DNA of 64,000 nt from Selaginella moellendorffii (taxonomy: Eukaryota > Streptophyta > Lycopodiopsida > Selaginellales > Selaginellaceae), in the NCBI RefSeq assembly GCF_000143415.4, contig NW_003314270.1, positions 2,635,668 to 2,699,667 of the forward strand. Reading direction: 5' to 3'. Each line of letters begins with the position of its first letter. The stretch's first letter is position 1. Below are positions 1 through 13,371 of the stretch, in pieces. The position numbers and the translations under genes are program-made. Below the pieces are notes generated by a model. It was not told where the DNA came from. It did no database searches and worked only from the letters and a program-made list of their open reading frames with translations.

Positions 1-360
1 CATATAAGAGTAAAAGCATAACTTTAGGAGAAACTTTGCCTCAAACTTCCAAGCAACAAAGGACCAACATGTTTGCTTATGGAGAGTGGGAGAGAGATAA
101 GAGAGAGAATAGATAATTAGTGAGAGAATATAAATTTTATAGACCCTAATACAACTAGCCCTCAACTACTTCACTCTTTAATATATGGCAACATAACTAG
201 GGTAGCTAGTCTTCAAGCTTTCCACTTACTCCTGAGTATTTTAATTTGCTTACAACTTAATAAAGAATTGGCAATTTTCTCAAGCTAATGAAACAATAAC
301 CCATAAACTTATAAGAGTTTCTTTACTACAACAATATATCCACTTGAACAATTGTATATG

Positions 361-490
361 TGTAGCATACATGGTTTTTGACCTTTATCATATGGTGATT
401 TACCATAGGATAACACGAAGTGGAACCTAAACCCTCTTTATGCCACGTGACACATGCCACATATTATATGCTATGTGTCCAAAGAACACG
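361..490 (+). repeat. Dispersed repeat with hairpin, copy 1
   Basis: A second copy lies at about 13372-13500, where the sequence runs almost in parallel. Both contain a foldback: at 386-412 the stem is imperfect by one base around the loop GATTT, and at 13398-13424 it is a perfect 11-bp stem. Both copies begin with a TGTAGC/TATAGC-like stretch resembling the termini of other repeats in this window. No coding content is visible. Confidence 0.6.
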
Positions 491-499
491 TAGCTTCTC

Positions 500-3400
500 C
501 AGCAAAGAGCTATCCTATGTCAAGGTGTTAATAACAATTGCCTCACTAGGCATTTACTGTGAGAACCAAATTTCCATTCAGCAATCACTCTTTTGATGCT
601 TGAATGAGGCTTTTTAGTAATGAACTCTATCTTTATCTTTGGTGTCGATGAATGAGAAAACAACATGAATATACATATCTTTTATGAATGGGAAGTATCT
701 CTAAATTGTTGTTATCCATGCTATGAATTGATTATTTCTATCCCACATCAGAAATATAAGCCCTGAGAAATGGCTTCACTCAAAATCCTCAACCAACTAT
801 TTCTTAGACTTTGAATCCTACTCAATGTACCATTCCTCCCAATCTTTATGAGTTTCATCAGTCACTAATATAAGCCTTTGAAGATTATCCATAATGAACC
901 AAATGATTTTGCTCTTCTCCTTCAAGTACCCCTCCAAGTAAAAGAGATCCACCATATGCTCGATAAAACATATCAAGGTGGGAAAGAAAATAAATCTTCC
1001 AAACATTTCCTTTTGTTATAAAATAAAGTTGTAAGAAAGGATTTTACAAACATTCTAGTATGCAAGATGCCAAATATCAAAGGATCATTATTATTTGATA
1101 AAGCCTATATGTCAAAACAAACAATTAAGGAGATTTTTTTTATGAATCTCTTGATCTAAACCTAAATGCATATTGCTAGGTGTAGATAAGCCACCATAAA
1201 GAGAATTATAATGTGGAGGGACATTTTTCTTCCATATTCATGGAAAAAAGATATCTTCATTAGGCATCTTTTTCTTCTTTTTTATCTTAAAATCTTTGTG
1301 TCTTTTGCGATGAGTTTGTAGAACCAATAAATCTCTAAACTAGGAAAAAGAACAAGTAAAATAAAAAGCCTTGACACTTATATATTGTCACTTATAAAAA
1401 AGCAAACCCTACCCTAATTTGTGCCCTAACTAAAGCCCTAATGCATTATAGTAATGAAGAGAAAAAAATAAAGTGCCAAATGTATTATTACACAAATTTA
1501 CAAGGTAGGAACTCCCAAATTGCTACACAAAAACACTAAATAAAAAATAAATAATATCCAAAATAAAAAAATGAAGTACATTGAACTTACTTATTGATAC
1601 AATTTCAATAAGTTTATCCATATCCATATATTTGGTGTTGGTAAACAAAATAATAAAATAAATATGCTTTTCTTTTACCAAAAGAAAATACTTTTTGGTC
1701 ATTATAGTTTATACTTATTTCCATCCACCCCAAAAATAAAAGCCCCAAATGTTAGCTCCACTTAAGATCCTTAGTTAACTCCTTCTCAAACTCTACATCC
1801 TACTCAATTAAACACTAATCCTAGTCCATCTTAGTATATGGTATCTTTAAAGAAAAAAATGAAGTTTATTTCTCTAACAATGTTTACTTACTCAAGAATA
1901 ATACAGTTTTAGAATAAGAATAAGAATTACAAAGAAAATTTAGAGAACTAAAGATTAACTTACAGAATCAAGACATTATAACTACAATAATAGAGTCAAT
2001 CGATTCCTCAAGTGGAATGCAGAATTTTAAATTTAACCCAAAAAATACTGTTTATATGAATGTTTTAATTTAAGAGAAGAAAGTATCTTTGGAAAAGTTA
2101 ATATAGAATTTTTATTGAACCTTGTCCAGTCAAAACTAATAAGTTTTTAGTAATGATTGTTAACTTAGATAGTGAAAACTATACTCCAAGATTTACTCTT
2201 AGATCAACTACAAATTACCCATACAGATTCATAATTTCAATTATCAAATCAATTTCAAGAAGATGTAGAATCAAGGAGTTGTTACAATTTTGTCATAAGT
2301 ATTATATGGATATGCTTTTATTAAAGTACAATGAATATGCTACTTTTAAGTTGTCTCTAATACAACCACCATATAATATAATACAAGGAATGGATCAATT
2401 ATTGGATAGTCATTGTTGGTCATAACCAAGGCAAACATTCATGATTTCTAGGATTAATTATTTCAACAAAGTGTATTTGTCATGTAGAGTGTGACAAATT
2501 CTTTTGTAATTTCTACTAGGAAATAAATGTTGCCAACAAAAAAAACTAAAAAGGAATTACAAAGAAGCAGATTGAGCTACCATGCAAAAAGGCAAATAAA
2601 GAACTTTTGTGCTTGTATTATAATCAACATCTTGTTTGTGAAAAACTTTACAATTGCAAAATTTTGTACCATCAGCCTCATGACATCAAGCTCACCTGAT
2701 TAGCTTTGCATGTGAAAAATCACAAATACAAGGTTCAAATAGGAAAACAGTGAGTAGAAGAGATTATATAAAAAATTTATAGAGAAGAAGTCGAAGATGA
2801 GATGAATTAAAATGCATTAATAAAATTTTTTTTTATAAATAAAAATTGCTTATGATTGCAATTTAAAAGTTCAAGCAAGAAGATTGCCTCTTTCAAACCA
2901 TATTCTGATCTTCATTAAATGAAATTTACAAAAGGGAGCGAGAAAGAAAGCCAAAAGTTTATGGTTTTATGGTAGATGAAGTCAATGCAAATTGGAATAG
3001 AAATTTACTTTGGAGGGGAGTTATACCTAAAAAAAGAGAGATCTTGTATTCCATTTTAAACAGAGTTTGCAATTTAAACACAAAAGACATGTAGCAAATG
3101 AAGAACAGTAGAAGCTCTGAAAAACATAGCATTTAGCACAGAAGTAGAGGCTAAATAATGTTTTAGGCTTATTTAAAACTGATGGAAGGGCAGAGTCCAT
3201 AAGAAGGATAAAAAATACCTTAACTCATCAATATCATAGTGGCACTCAAGAATGTTGTGACAAGAAAACTTTATCTATAAGGTTTGGCTCTAAAAGGAGT
3301 TTCACTATGTTTAAAATCTTGAAATTGCACAAAAAAAAATAGTGGAAGTTGTTTTGATTCTCAATATAAATCATGTTGAAATGAAGCATGTAAAGTGGCT

Positions 3401-4300
3401 AGTTACACAGGGGTTCAAGCAGAAATAAACCTCTATAATACATGTTGTGATGACTTGTGTGAGGCTCTATTGCAAAACATCATGTACTTGAAGTGAACAA
3501 GGACTATCAATAAAGGAATTGTTATCTAGGAAGTTGTCAATGATATTTTAGAAAGGAGTGGAAATCAAAAAACAATTTACTGAAATAAGCAGTAACTGCA
3601 ACTTATATTCTTAGTGACAAGGATACACACATGCTAATGTAAATATTCATGTTTGACCAGCTAGAGACTTCTCCTCATGAAAAACTATCAATTTCAACTC
3701 TACAGATAAAGTTACACTTTTAGCTTTTGCCACTATTTTAGAGATACAAAAGGCATGTAATTCAAAGAGTGGAGATAAAAAAGTGTATGACTTATAGAAG
3801 CTACCAAAAAACCATCACTTCTCTAAATATGCTTTTAGTGCTTGATGACAACAAAATTCTAACAACTCAAGATCCAGACTTAAAAAGTTATTTTTAATCA
3901 TATCAACAGGAGGCTAAAGACCATGTGCATCGTGAATGCATAGATTCTGAATGTACATTGAGGATCTAAAGGAGGTTATTATATTAAACAGCAATATAAC
4001 AATCTACAAAATGACCATTAGGATGAAGCTATCATGCAACTATTTAGATTTAAAGAAGGGTGTAGCAAATTGTCAAATCAATTACTACAAATAATTGCTC
4101 TATTTATACTTCATTTGATATGGATTGCAAGACATAGACCTCTAGTGTGCATAAGCAACATATGCCATTTTATTTCCTATGTAATAGAACAAGTTTGGAC
4201 TTATCATATAATAAAACTCAAATGCCAAAAGAATATCCCAAAAATGTCAATGGTCAAAATCAGTCAAAGTATCATTGACAGCCAAACTGCTGTGTAGCAT
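500..4300. other. A+T-rich stretch without recognisable genes
   Basis: This stretch is A+T-rich with stops in all frames. The longest ATG-started frames (818-1006 minus, 2153-2425 plus, 4034-4297 plus) have no motif I recognise and no plant codon bias. The part just before 4300 may belong to the LINE relic that follows, but I could not align it to any domain. Confidence 0.5.
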
Positions 4301-4309
4301 CCACTAAGG

Positions 4310-4800
4310 AGAACACACATTTGATATTGTATTGAGAGGAAGCTCTTCCAAAGACTTTGGAAATTAAATGCATCTCCGACATTGATCAAAAAAATTGAGC
4401 ATCTATACATATGCATACTAGTAGAGTATCCAAAAGGCTAATTGATATATTGCACTATCTGGGTCAAACAAGGTTATCCCTTATTCCCCACTCTTTTTGG
4501 TTTATATATCAATACTTTAAAGACACTTCTCTTAGAACAAGATTTAGCAGAAACTTATAAGGCTAAACTCTATCTATATCTCCTCCTCTATGTGTATGAT
4601 TTCTCAATGACACATAAAGGCTTATATCACCACCTGGCAGCCTTCTATCACTCTACTCACTTGTTTGTAAAGCACAAATCATGATCCTTGGTTGAGTTGA
4701 TTGCAACAACAAGAATGATGGTGGTTTTCACTATAAAAACCAAGTATTTGCCCAGGTTTAGAAATACAAGTACCTTTATTACATGGTGGATAGCAAGGAT
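4310..4800 (+). mobile_element. Non-LTR (LINE) reverse transcriptase relic
   Basis: Broken translation in several frames gives recognisable non-LTR reverse-transcriptase blocks. First comes LFQRLWKLNASPTLIKKIEH (about 4347-4407), then VKQGYPLFPTLFGLYI (about 4465-4512), which matches the conserved VKQGCPLSPTLFGLYID segment of LINE reverse transcriptases. Next is LLLYVYDFSM, which stands where the catalytic YADD should be and lacks both aspartates in the right context. Stops and frameshifts separate the blocks, so the copy is dead. No endonuclease domain or poly-A tail could be placed. Confidence 0.75.
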
Positions 4801-5133
4801 CCCTAGCAAACAGGATCAATAGAACAAATTCAAGCTACCACCAATACCTATTACACACTTCAATATGATCTCAAACAAGTTGGCATCTTTCAATGGGATA
4901 TTTGTAAACAATACTATCACATAAAGTCATCATGGCATTGATATATGGAGGTGAGTAGTCTCGTTGCATATGTAGAGATGAAAACGATGATTCGAGTGAG
5001 TATATGTTTGGGTGCACAGGCTTCGCAATTGTTTTTTAGGTATGGATTTTGGTTACCTTTTGTACCATATTATGTGAGCTTGCTCTTGGGTTCATAAAAG
5101 GGATTAAGTTGGCAAGATGGATTTGAGGTGTAC

Positions 5134-5318
5134 TGCAGTCCCACAGTGGATACCTTCGCCCGTGGATACTCTACACAAAAGGAGGGACGTACACATGAAT
5201 GCCCAATACATACGATTTAAAATTTAAGGGTAGAAATATACCTTACTCAAGGGTATATTATATTTTTAAGTAGCCAGTAATCAATGGGAATCGAACCCAT
5301 GCCATTTTCTTTATAGCA
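5134..5318 (-). mobile_element. Internal fragment of the TRIM family
   Basis: It is a near-copy of the internal part of the TRIM at 18293-18965 (about 18608-18790): a GTGGATAC-rich segment, a GCCCAATACATACGATTT block, an AAGGGTATATTATATTT block and ATGGGAATCGAAC. The LTRs and the primer-binding site are missing. It interrupts the left arm of the large inverted repeat at a position where the right arm has unrelated DNA. Confidence 0.75.
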
Positions 5319-6369
5319 TTATGCTTGGTGGTAGATTGCACCTTGCATTTCATTAAAACTCTATGAGAGTAGTGAGCTCTCACTGATCTTGACTTGGTCT
5401 GAGTGGCCCTATGCTTTGGCTGAGGATGGTGATGTCCAACTTAGTTGTTTGAGGTCGAGATGTTGGTACCCATACTATAGCTCAGTCTATGAGGTTGTGT
5501 ACCAATATAAGTCCATCTCATAATCTTCACTTTAGTTTCAACTAAGTGTTGGTCATGCATAGCTAACCTCTTCAAGACATGCTCAAAGCTAGTGGCTAAA
5601 TGCATTAGTGAGCTTATTGCGGTTGAGTTGGATTCGAGTAGTCATTTAGTTTATGCTAGTTCATGAACCTTTATCTCATACCTGGGGTATTACGTTCATG
5701 CTGAATAAGTATATGACTCGATGGCATGAGTTTAGTGTTGGGTCTTGTGAAGGCAAGTTGAAATAGTGATTGTTAGTTGCTTGCGACTAGTGCTTGTAGA
5801 CTTCGTCAAGGACTGTGGACACTTGCTTCGCTCGATGACGATTTATCAGTGATGGGTTTACTTTACTGGATGGTGTTGCGGAGGATCGTGTCGTTAAATT
5901 TATATGGTTTTTCCATATTGGCATATCGACTCTACCTTTGTTGATATCATTTGGTTACATTTATTCCGTAGTGTTGGATTTCATTGAGTCTTAGATGTGG
6001 TGAATCACTCCTTCATGATGTGTTATCTATAACTGAGTATTGTTGGAGGATTGGTTTTGGATACTGAGTAAAGTATCTTCAACTTTGGTTAACTTGATTG
6101 CTGGAGAACTTTGAGTGGTGATTCACTCTTACTTCCTTCTAGCTTTGTTCGAGCATATAGCCCAAAGAGCGAAGGGATAGGAGCACAGAACGATTTGGAA
6201 TAGTCCTAGAGTATCCAGCATCCCAATGCTAGGACCATCACGCAAAATGGAGCGAAATGGAGTTTGCCACTATTTCAGCATATTGGTGGCCTAACACAAG
6301 GATATGGTGTAAGGAATCGACTCCCCAAGGTGTCGAAGGCTAAAGGATCCCCAAAGGCATGACCAAAAT

Positions 6370-6680
6370 GATAAAGAGTTCATTGGATGAGACTGAGTCC
6401 AAGATCGAGTCCGAGATCAACTCTAAGACTGAGTTCGAGACTGAGTCCGAGATCGAGTCTAAGACTAACTCCGAGACCGAGTCTGAGACCGAGTTCGAGA
6501 CCGAGTCCGAGATCGAGTCTGAGACCAACTCCGAGACCGAGTCTGAGACCGAATTCGAGACCGAGTCTGAGATCCAATATCGGGTCCGAGACTGAGTCTG
6601 AGATTGAGTCCAAGACAGAGTCCGATGTCGGGTCCGAGATCAAGTTCAAGATCGAGTCTGAGACCAAGTCCGAATACTAA
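6370..6680 (+). repeat. Tandem array of GAGTCC/GAGACC-type hexamers, copy 1
   Basis: About 300 bp of imperfect tandem repeat with units such as GAGACCGAGTCC and GAGATCGAGTCT, a basic period of 6 and a higher-order period near 12. The unit has no stop codon in most frames, so several frames on both strands stay open. One plus-strand frame encodes a run of Glu alternating with Ser, Thr, Phe or Ile. This openness is a property of the repeat and not evidence of a gene. Related arrays lie in inverse orientation at 9705-9940 and 19340-19720. Confidence 0.9.
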
Positions 6681-7309
6681 TATAGGTTGTAGGGTGGAAG
6701 CCCAAAGCCTGTGTCTCCCAAGGGGGGGTCTATAGGGGGTTCCAAAAGTATAATAGGGATAGTGAGGTCCAAGAACCAGTCTTGAAGGAACTCTCCAATA
6801 GTGCTTCCAAGCTGACTTGAGGTTGAGACTGGGGCCGAGGGGCCCTTGGTGGGAATGAGCATGGACTCGGGTGGTGCCGGAGGGGCTACCCAAGGAAGTG
6901 CTCAAGAGCAGCTCCCACTCTCGGAAGGGAAATCAATTGTAGTGCTCCCGGCTCATGTGGAGTGGTGCCCCATTTGAGTACCTTGCGGCTCATTGGTCCT
7001 TGCCTAAGGGCTTGGGCCTTCCCTTCGAGATGAAAGTGGGAGGAGGGGGAAGGGGGTAGAGGTACTCATATCGGGCCATTATGCCACGGTGTTTCACCCC
7101 AGCATCCTGAAGCAAGTGTTGCACCCAAAGATTGGGATTTAGAGGGTCCCATGATCAAGTCTTGGTGTACCAAGGAATGCTAAGAACCTGGAGGCTTGGT
7201 GTGCTTGGTTTCTTGTGCCTAGGGGGAGTGTAGCTGAACCTTAAGTCCAGTCTAACCCGGCAAGGGGGATTGAGAGAGATTTGGGAATCCATGGATGGAT
7301 GGCTAACAC

Positions 7310-9085
7310 TCTGTTGCTCGTGCAGTGAGTAGCTGAAACTATAGCATACTTCAGTCTAAACCACCACCAAGGAAACAACTCTAGAAAAAGTTCACAGTGA
7401 TCACACTATGTGAGAAATGCACCAACTTAAATGAGTTAGGGTAACCTCTTAGTCTAATGCGGATGCACTACCAACTCAAACACCTTCCGGCCATCGCTGA
7501 CAAGGAAATGACTAACAGAGTTAGCCATCCTTGTTGCTCTGGGTGTCACCCAGCTTACAAAAGTGTGATACACCCCTACTCATAAGGATATAGAGAGAGA
7601 AGCCAGAGGCCCCAACCCTCCTAAGCAAAGAAACTAAACCCGTCAGTAAGGTTTAGATAGACGACTGTAAACATGCAATTAGAGTTGTTTACATGGTCAC
7701 GTCCTTTTAACAAAATAAGGAATATCGACAGAGAGGTGGCTAATATGACCAGTTGACAGTAGCTACCCCAAGACTAGAGATTTCACCATGCACACGAAGT
7801 GTTAAAGCCAATCTGTGTATACTAACCCAAACTCAAAGATCAATAATTGGACAATATCAAAGTCATAGACAATGATATATAAGAGTCTTAAGTATCAATG
7901 ATTAAATCTTATATTAAAGCACAAAAGTATTCTAAGTAAGTTATCATCCGATAAACCAGTATTAGAGTATAGGAACCACCAAGATCAACATGTTCAGAAA
8001 ATATAGGATTCACTATCCAACAAAATTCAATAGCTAGTGTATCATTAAGGACATTAAATGACAAAATATAAGTATAAAAACTTGTAGATAGAATGGCAAA
8101 GAACTTACGAAAGACAACTCAAAGAACACAAAGTATCATCGACTGGCAAGCAAAATGTTCACGAATGTATCACTCGAAGGAAATAACATAATAATCTATT
8201 AGAACTAACTCAAACAATAATCAGCAAAACAAAATGAATGTGGTAAAACCAACAAACACTCATTCATGCTAACTATCACAGAAGCCAATCTAAATAAATC
8301 TCGGTCAATAATACAAAGGAACTCAAGTTGTTTTAGCAAACGTTAGCAATATCCTACTGATATCTCAAACCCAAAAGACTAATCTAGAGCAAATTACAAA
8401 GAACATATGGTATTGCAAAAAGCTATCATATAGCATAACTAACCATTATAAAAGATCATCGATCATCTCATCAAAAAGAGATATGCATAATTATTATCAA
8501 AGAACAATTGCACTATCCCGAAAAATAGTGAATCATTTTGTATTAACAACACGCAAGCAAAACCTTTTGATGAGGATAATCAACTAGTTTAGATGATAGT
8601 CAATCATTACCAATGATTGCCAGATGTAAATTCTAACTTTAATAGTGAAGATATAAGCTAGAATGCCTTCCCCAACAATTTCTAACAAATAGAATAATGA
8701 GCATAAAACTCAAGGAACCAAAAGCTTGAAGAAGTTTATAGCAAAGTTTTACCTAAAATGATCACAAGTCTTGCATGAACTCATTTCAATGTCAAAGAAG
8801 AAATTATGGCACAATCTATAATATCCTCCTCAACACATCCATAAGCTAAACTTTATAATAGAAAGCTAATGAAGAGCATGTCTGCATCAATCCAAAAGCT
8901 AAGCATATTGAAGCTATGTGTAAACCACAAATTTTTCTTTTCTAATTTGCTAGTTTACCTTGTCTATTTGACCCACATTGCCTTGGCTTTTGCTAAGTTC
9001 CCTCGCTAAGGTTCCTGCCTATTGTATCAACTCCTACTTGGTTCTACTTGATTTCAACTACTTATTGCACAAGCAACGAAGCATT
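7310..9085. repeat. Spacer of the large inverted repeat
   Basis: This is non-coding repeat DNA between the two arms. The segment at about 7540-7700 is an inverted, diverged copy of about 37190-37380. The rest is A+T-rich with many stops and no recognised domain. Confidence 0.55.
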
Positions 9086-12000
9086 AGCCTTCCATCAACG
9101 GATTCCCAAATCTCTCCCGATCCCCCTCCCTGGGTTAGACTGGACTTAAGGTTCGGCTACACTCCCTGCAGGCACAAGCAACCAAGCACACCAAGCTTTC
9201 AGGTTCCTAACATCCCTTGGCACAACAAAACTTGATCATGGGACCCTCTAAATCCCAAGCCTTGGGTGCAACACTTGCTTCGGCACACCGGGCTGAAACA
9301 CTGTGGCCTAATGGCCCGGTATGGGTACCTCTACCCCCCCACTTCCATCCTGAAGGGAAGGCCCAAGCCCCTAGGAAGGGCAAGGACCAATGAGCCACAA
9401 GGTACTCAAGTGGGGCACTACTCCACATGAGCCAGGAGCACCGTAGTCGATTCCCCTTTTGGGAGTGGGAGCTGCTCTTGAGCACTTCGTTGGGTGGCTC
9501 CTCTGGCACCACCCGAGTCCATGCTCACTCCCACCCAAGGCCCCTCGGCCCCAGTTTCAACCTCAAGTCAGTTTGGAAGCACCACTAAAGAGTTCCTTCA
9601 AGACTGGTTCCTGAACCTCACTATTCCTACTATATTTTTGGAACCCCCTGCAGCCCGCGTGCACCCCCGGGAGACGCACGCTTTGGGCTTTCACCCCTTG
9701 ACCTGTATTAGTACTTGGACTTGGTCTCGGACTCGATCTTGGACTTGATCTTGGACCCGGTCTCGGACTCGATCTCGTACCCAGTCTCGAATCTCGGACT
9801 CTGTCTTGAACTCGGTCTCGAACTCGATCTCAAATTCGGTCTCCGAGTCGGCCTCGGACATGATCCTAGACTCTATCTCGAACTCGGTCTCAGAGTTAGT
9901 CTTGGACTCGATCTCAGACTCGGTCCCATCCGATGAACTCTTTATCATTTCTGTCATGCTTTTGGGGATCCTTTAGCCTACGACACCTCGGGGAGTTGGT
10001 TCCTTACACTATGCTTAACAAGTGATCATTAAATGATCCTCCATAAATCCATCTATAGCAAGATGTAACTCACTTTATAACAAGCACAAGAAGAGTCATC
10101 AATGATCAATATATTCCAACTCAAATCTAATAAAGATTCAAACATTCCAATATCAATCACTAACTCTTCTTCTTGTAGAGTTAGTATAGTCCATGACTAA
10201 ATCACTTTTCAAGGAAAAGCTCAAAACTCAACCCCTACTAAACAATCTCATCTAGAACACAACTAACTCAACTTGCAACTTAGTTCGTTTGAACGTCAAT
10301 ATAGTTGCTAATTAGCAAATGCAGAAATGCTAATAACACAAAGCTATAGCCAAATCAGCAACACTATGTTTATCGAAACTAATGAAACTCAATATCAATC
10401 CTACAGAGAGAGATTTCATTTCACTCAAATCTCAATATCAACTATGTCAACGACAAGGCATCCCTTCAATGCCATCAACACCATAACAAAGCTAACAGGA
10501 AGCAAGAGTGAATCACCACTCAAAGCTCTCCAGCAATTAAGCTAACCAAAGTCGAAGATACTTTACTTAGTATCCAAAACTAATCCTCCAACAATACTCA
10601 ATTACAGATGACACATCATGAAGGAGTGATTCACCACGTCCAAGACTCAATGAAATCCAACACTACAAACTAAATGTAATCAAATGATATCAATAAAGAT
10701 AGAGTCAATATGCCAACATGGAAAAACCATGTAAATTTAATGACACGATCCTCCGCAACACCATCCGGTAAAGCAAGCCCATCACTGATAAATCGTCATC
10801 AAGTGAAGCAAGTGTCCACAATCCTTGATAAAGTCTACAAGCAATCACTAGTCGCAAGCAACTAACAATCACTATTTCAACTTGCCTTCACAAGACCCAA
10901 CACTAAACTCATGCCATCGAGTCATATACTTATTTAACATGAACGTAATACCCCAGATACGAGATAAAGGTTCATGGACTAGCATGAACTAAATGACTAC
11001 TCGAATCCAACTTAACCGCAATAAGCTCACTAATGCATTTAGCCACTAGCTTTGAGCATGCCTTGAAAAGGCTAGCTATGCATGACCAACACTTAATTGA
11101 AACCAAAGTGAAAATCATGAGATGGACTTATATTGGTACACAAACTTCTCATAGACTGAGCTATAGTATGGGTACCAACATGTCAACCTCAAACAATTAA
11201 GTTGGATATCACCATCTTCAGCCAAAGCGCAGGGCCACCCAGACCAAGTCAAGATCAGTGAGAGCTCACTATTCTCATAGAGTTTTAATGAAATGCAAGA
11301 TGCAATTTACCACCAAACATAACACTATAGAAGAAAAGCATAAGTGTCACCTTTCTTAAAAAAGGGCAACAGCCACTTTTTTACACCAACTCCAGACTCT
11401 ATCCAACTCAATTGCCTTAGCCCCAATAGTTAGTATCCCTTTCAAGCTGCATCATATAAACTACCTACTAAGGTTTAGGTTAACCAAAGTCAATTTTAAC
11501 CCCTTCACTACTTTGTACTGGCTTACAAAAACGGAATGGTTTTTGGCAAAATAATCAACAGATCAACTATTGAAAAAGCCTAAGAAAATTTGTGGAAAAT
11601 TTTCCATCCTAGAGAAAGAATAACTCTCAATCCAAGAATGCAAACTTTCAAGACTCAACCAACTTCCTCCTATTAACAACTTCACATAGGTTCACCTCAA
11701 CACAAATTCTCATAATCCAACAATATGCTTAAGCATCGAACATCTTTGCCCATATAACCAACATCTAATACTGACATCCGCAAAATGCAAAGTGAACATC
11801 TAAGGCTTGATCACGAAGGCCACTTCTTTGGATATCCACATTAGACTAACACTCTTCTTCAACCACCTTCAAGATCCAATGTGAAACCAAAATATTAACA
11901 AGAAAAATGACATAGAAAATTAAGTTCTAAGGAAAATTCCTCATCACTCGAAATAACAATGCCACTTCCACTAACACAAGTGCTAGTGATATTATTGGCT

Positions 12001-13350
12001 CAACTACACACCTTCTCTATCCAATAATTTACTCTAAGTGTTAACGGATCAATTGACAAGCTATAGCAAATGAATGTTATAACCCTTTCCAACACTTTAA
12101 TGGGCAAACTCAAGGAAACAAGGTACCAACTTAAGCTTAACATAATGGTCCACCATCAAGAATTCAATCAAAGCTACTATAATGCTACTTAATGCAAATA
12201 GACTAGCTTCACTATCAACTACTTTGGGGTTGATCATCGTTTAACCAAGCAACTTTGTAAACACATTACTCATTATCATATGAATATGATATAAGTATCA
12301 CAATGATTTGATCATCAATTGAGCAACACCACGAGTAATGCCCATGTCATTACTTCAAAGGTTTATGTAAGTATCAAGTGCCAACTCAATTTGACAAAAT
12401 GCAATATAAATATCACACTCCATCGATAAAGATTTACAACACCCAACATCACTAACTTTTATTCATAACATAGACAAGCTCATGCCACTTTCTATTCAAC
12501 CAAACTCAAAACTAATTCAACACCAAATTATTCAAGGAGCAATAACAAAGTTCCCAAGAAAAGAATTAAGCATTGTAACCCAAGCTTTCTAATAGCAAGT
12601 CTAGACAAAATGGTTTAGCGCTTCACCGCTATCCATCCCACGACTCACCACTTGCAAGATCATCAGTTCCAACATGCATCAATATAAGAACTCTTTATTG
12701 CATGATGTGAATATGAGCAATGAATGAACACCTCGTTACAAATCATCTCTCCAAGAAGAGAAGATGATTTACGTGTTTGATCCTTCGTCCCTGATGACTC
12801 TCTTTTTAGTCTCTACTTTGACCAAACCTCAATCTTGCTTTCACACTGCCTTCAGTCCAATCCAAAAAATGTTTATGAGAAAGCACAACAATGAGTACTT
12901 GAATCAATAGACTCATCCCTACAATCTTTGATTGATCCACTTTTAATCATGCCTATGAAGGATCCACTAGTGCCATGCTAAATAGCTATGGACCAGCCTA
13001 TTTGCTACTCATAGCAAACCTAAGGGAGGTTTATTTTCACCCATAGTACATGGAACAACTTATGGAACCACCAATAAGCTAATATTAATCTTGCCAACTT
13101 AAAGTGTAACCTTGAGTTGCTAATGTGCCTCACTCACGAGCCCAAGCATAAGCTCATGCAAAATGGTACACCTCAAATCCATCTTGCCAACTCAATCCTT
13201 TTTATGAGCCCAAGAGCAAGCTCACATTATTACGGTACAAAAAGGTAACAAAATCCATACCTAAGGAACAATTGCGAAGCCTTTGCATCCAAATATGTAC
13301 CCACTCGGATTATCATTTTCATCTCTACATATACAACGAGACTAATTGCT
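9085..13350 (-). repeat. Right arm of the large inverted repeat
   Basis: This is the reverse-complement partner of 4930-7310. It includes the tandem array at 9705-9940 and an additional block of about 1.8 kb (11345-13140) absent from the left arm. No intact coding sequence is present. Frames seen around 9494-9748 and 10327-10545 are by-products of the repeat. Confidence 0.8.
9705..9940 (-). repeat. Tandem array of GAGTCC-type hexamers, copy 2 (inverted)
   Basis: Reverse-complement counterpart of 6370-6680, read here as units such as GGTCTCGGACTCGATCTC. It has the same flanking sequence as copy 1, including the ACTCTTTATCATTT segment and the CTTTTGGGGATCCTTTAG segment. It is somewhat shorter than copy 1. 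Confidence 0.9.
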
Positions 13351-13371
13351 CAATCTCATTGGATAGTACTA

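Larger units (their letters stand above)
4930..7310 (+). repeat. Left arm of a large inverted repeat
   Basis: This arm matches the reverse complement of 9085-13350. Landmarks align in order: 4970-5133 with about 13145-13330, 5318-6340 with about 10000-11345, the GAGTCC-type array at 6370-6680 with 9705-9940, and 7170-7310 with about 9085-9230. The arms differ by insertions. The left arm carries a TRIM-derived piece at 5134-5318, and the right arm carries about 1.8 kb at 11345-13140. The content looks retrotransposon-derived but no protein domain was recognised. Confidence 0.8.

Noticed and set aside
5280..5315. tRNA gene suggested by GGGAATCGAACCC
   Set aside because: Only a B-box/T-arm-like element is present; no acceptor stem or anticodon arm can be built.
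6359..6905. Overlapping open frames of 78-146 codons on both strands
   Set aside because: They are produced by the stop-free hexamer array and its flank; the same happens at 9691-9957 and 19257-19831.
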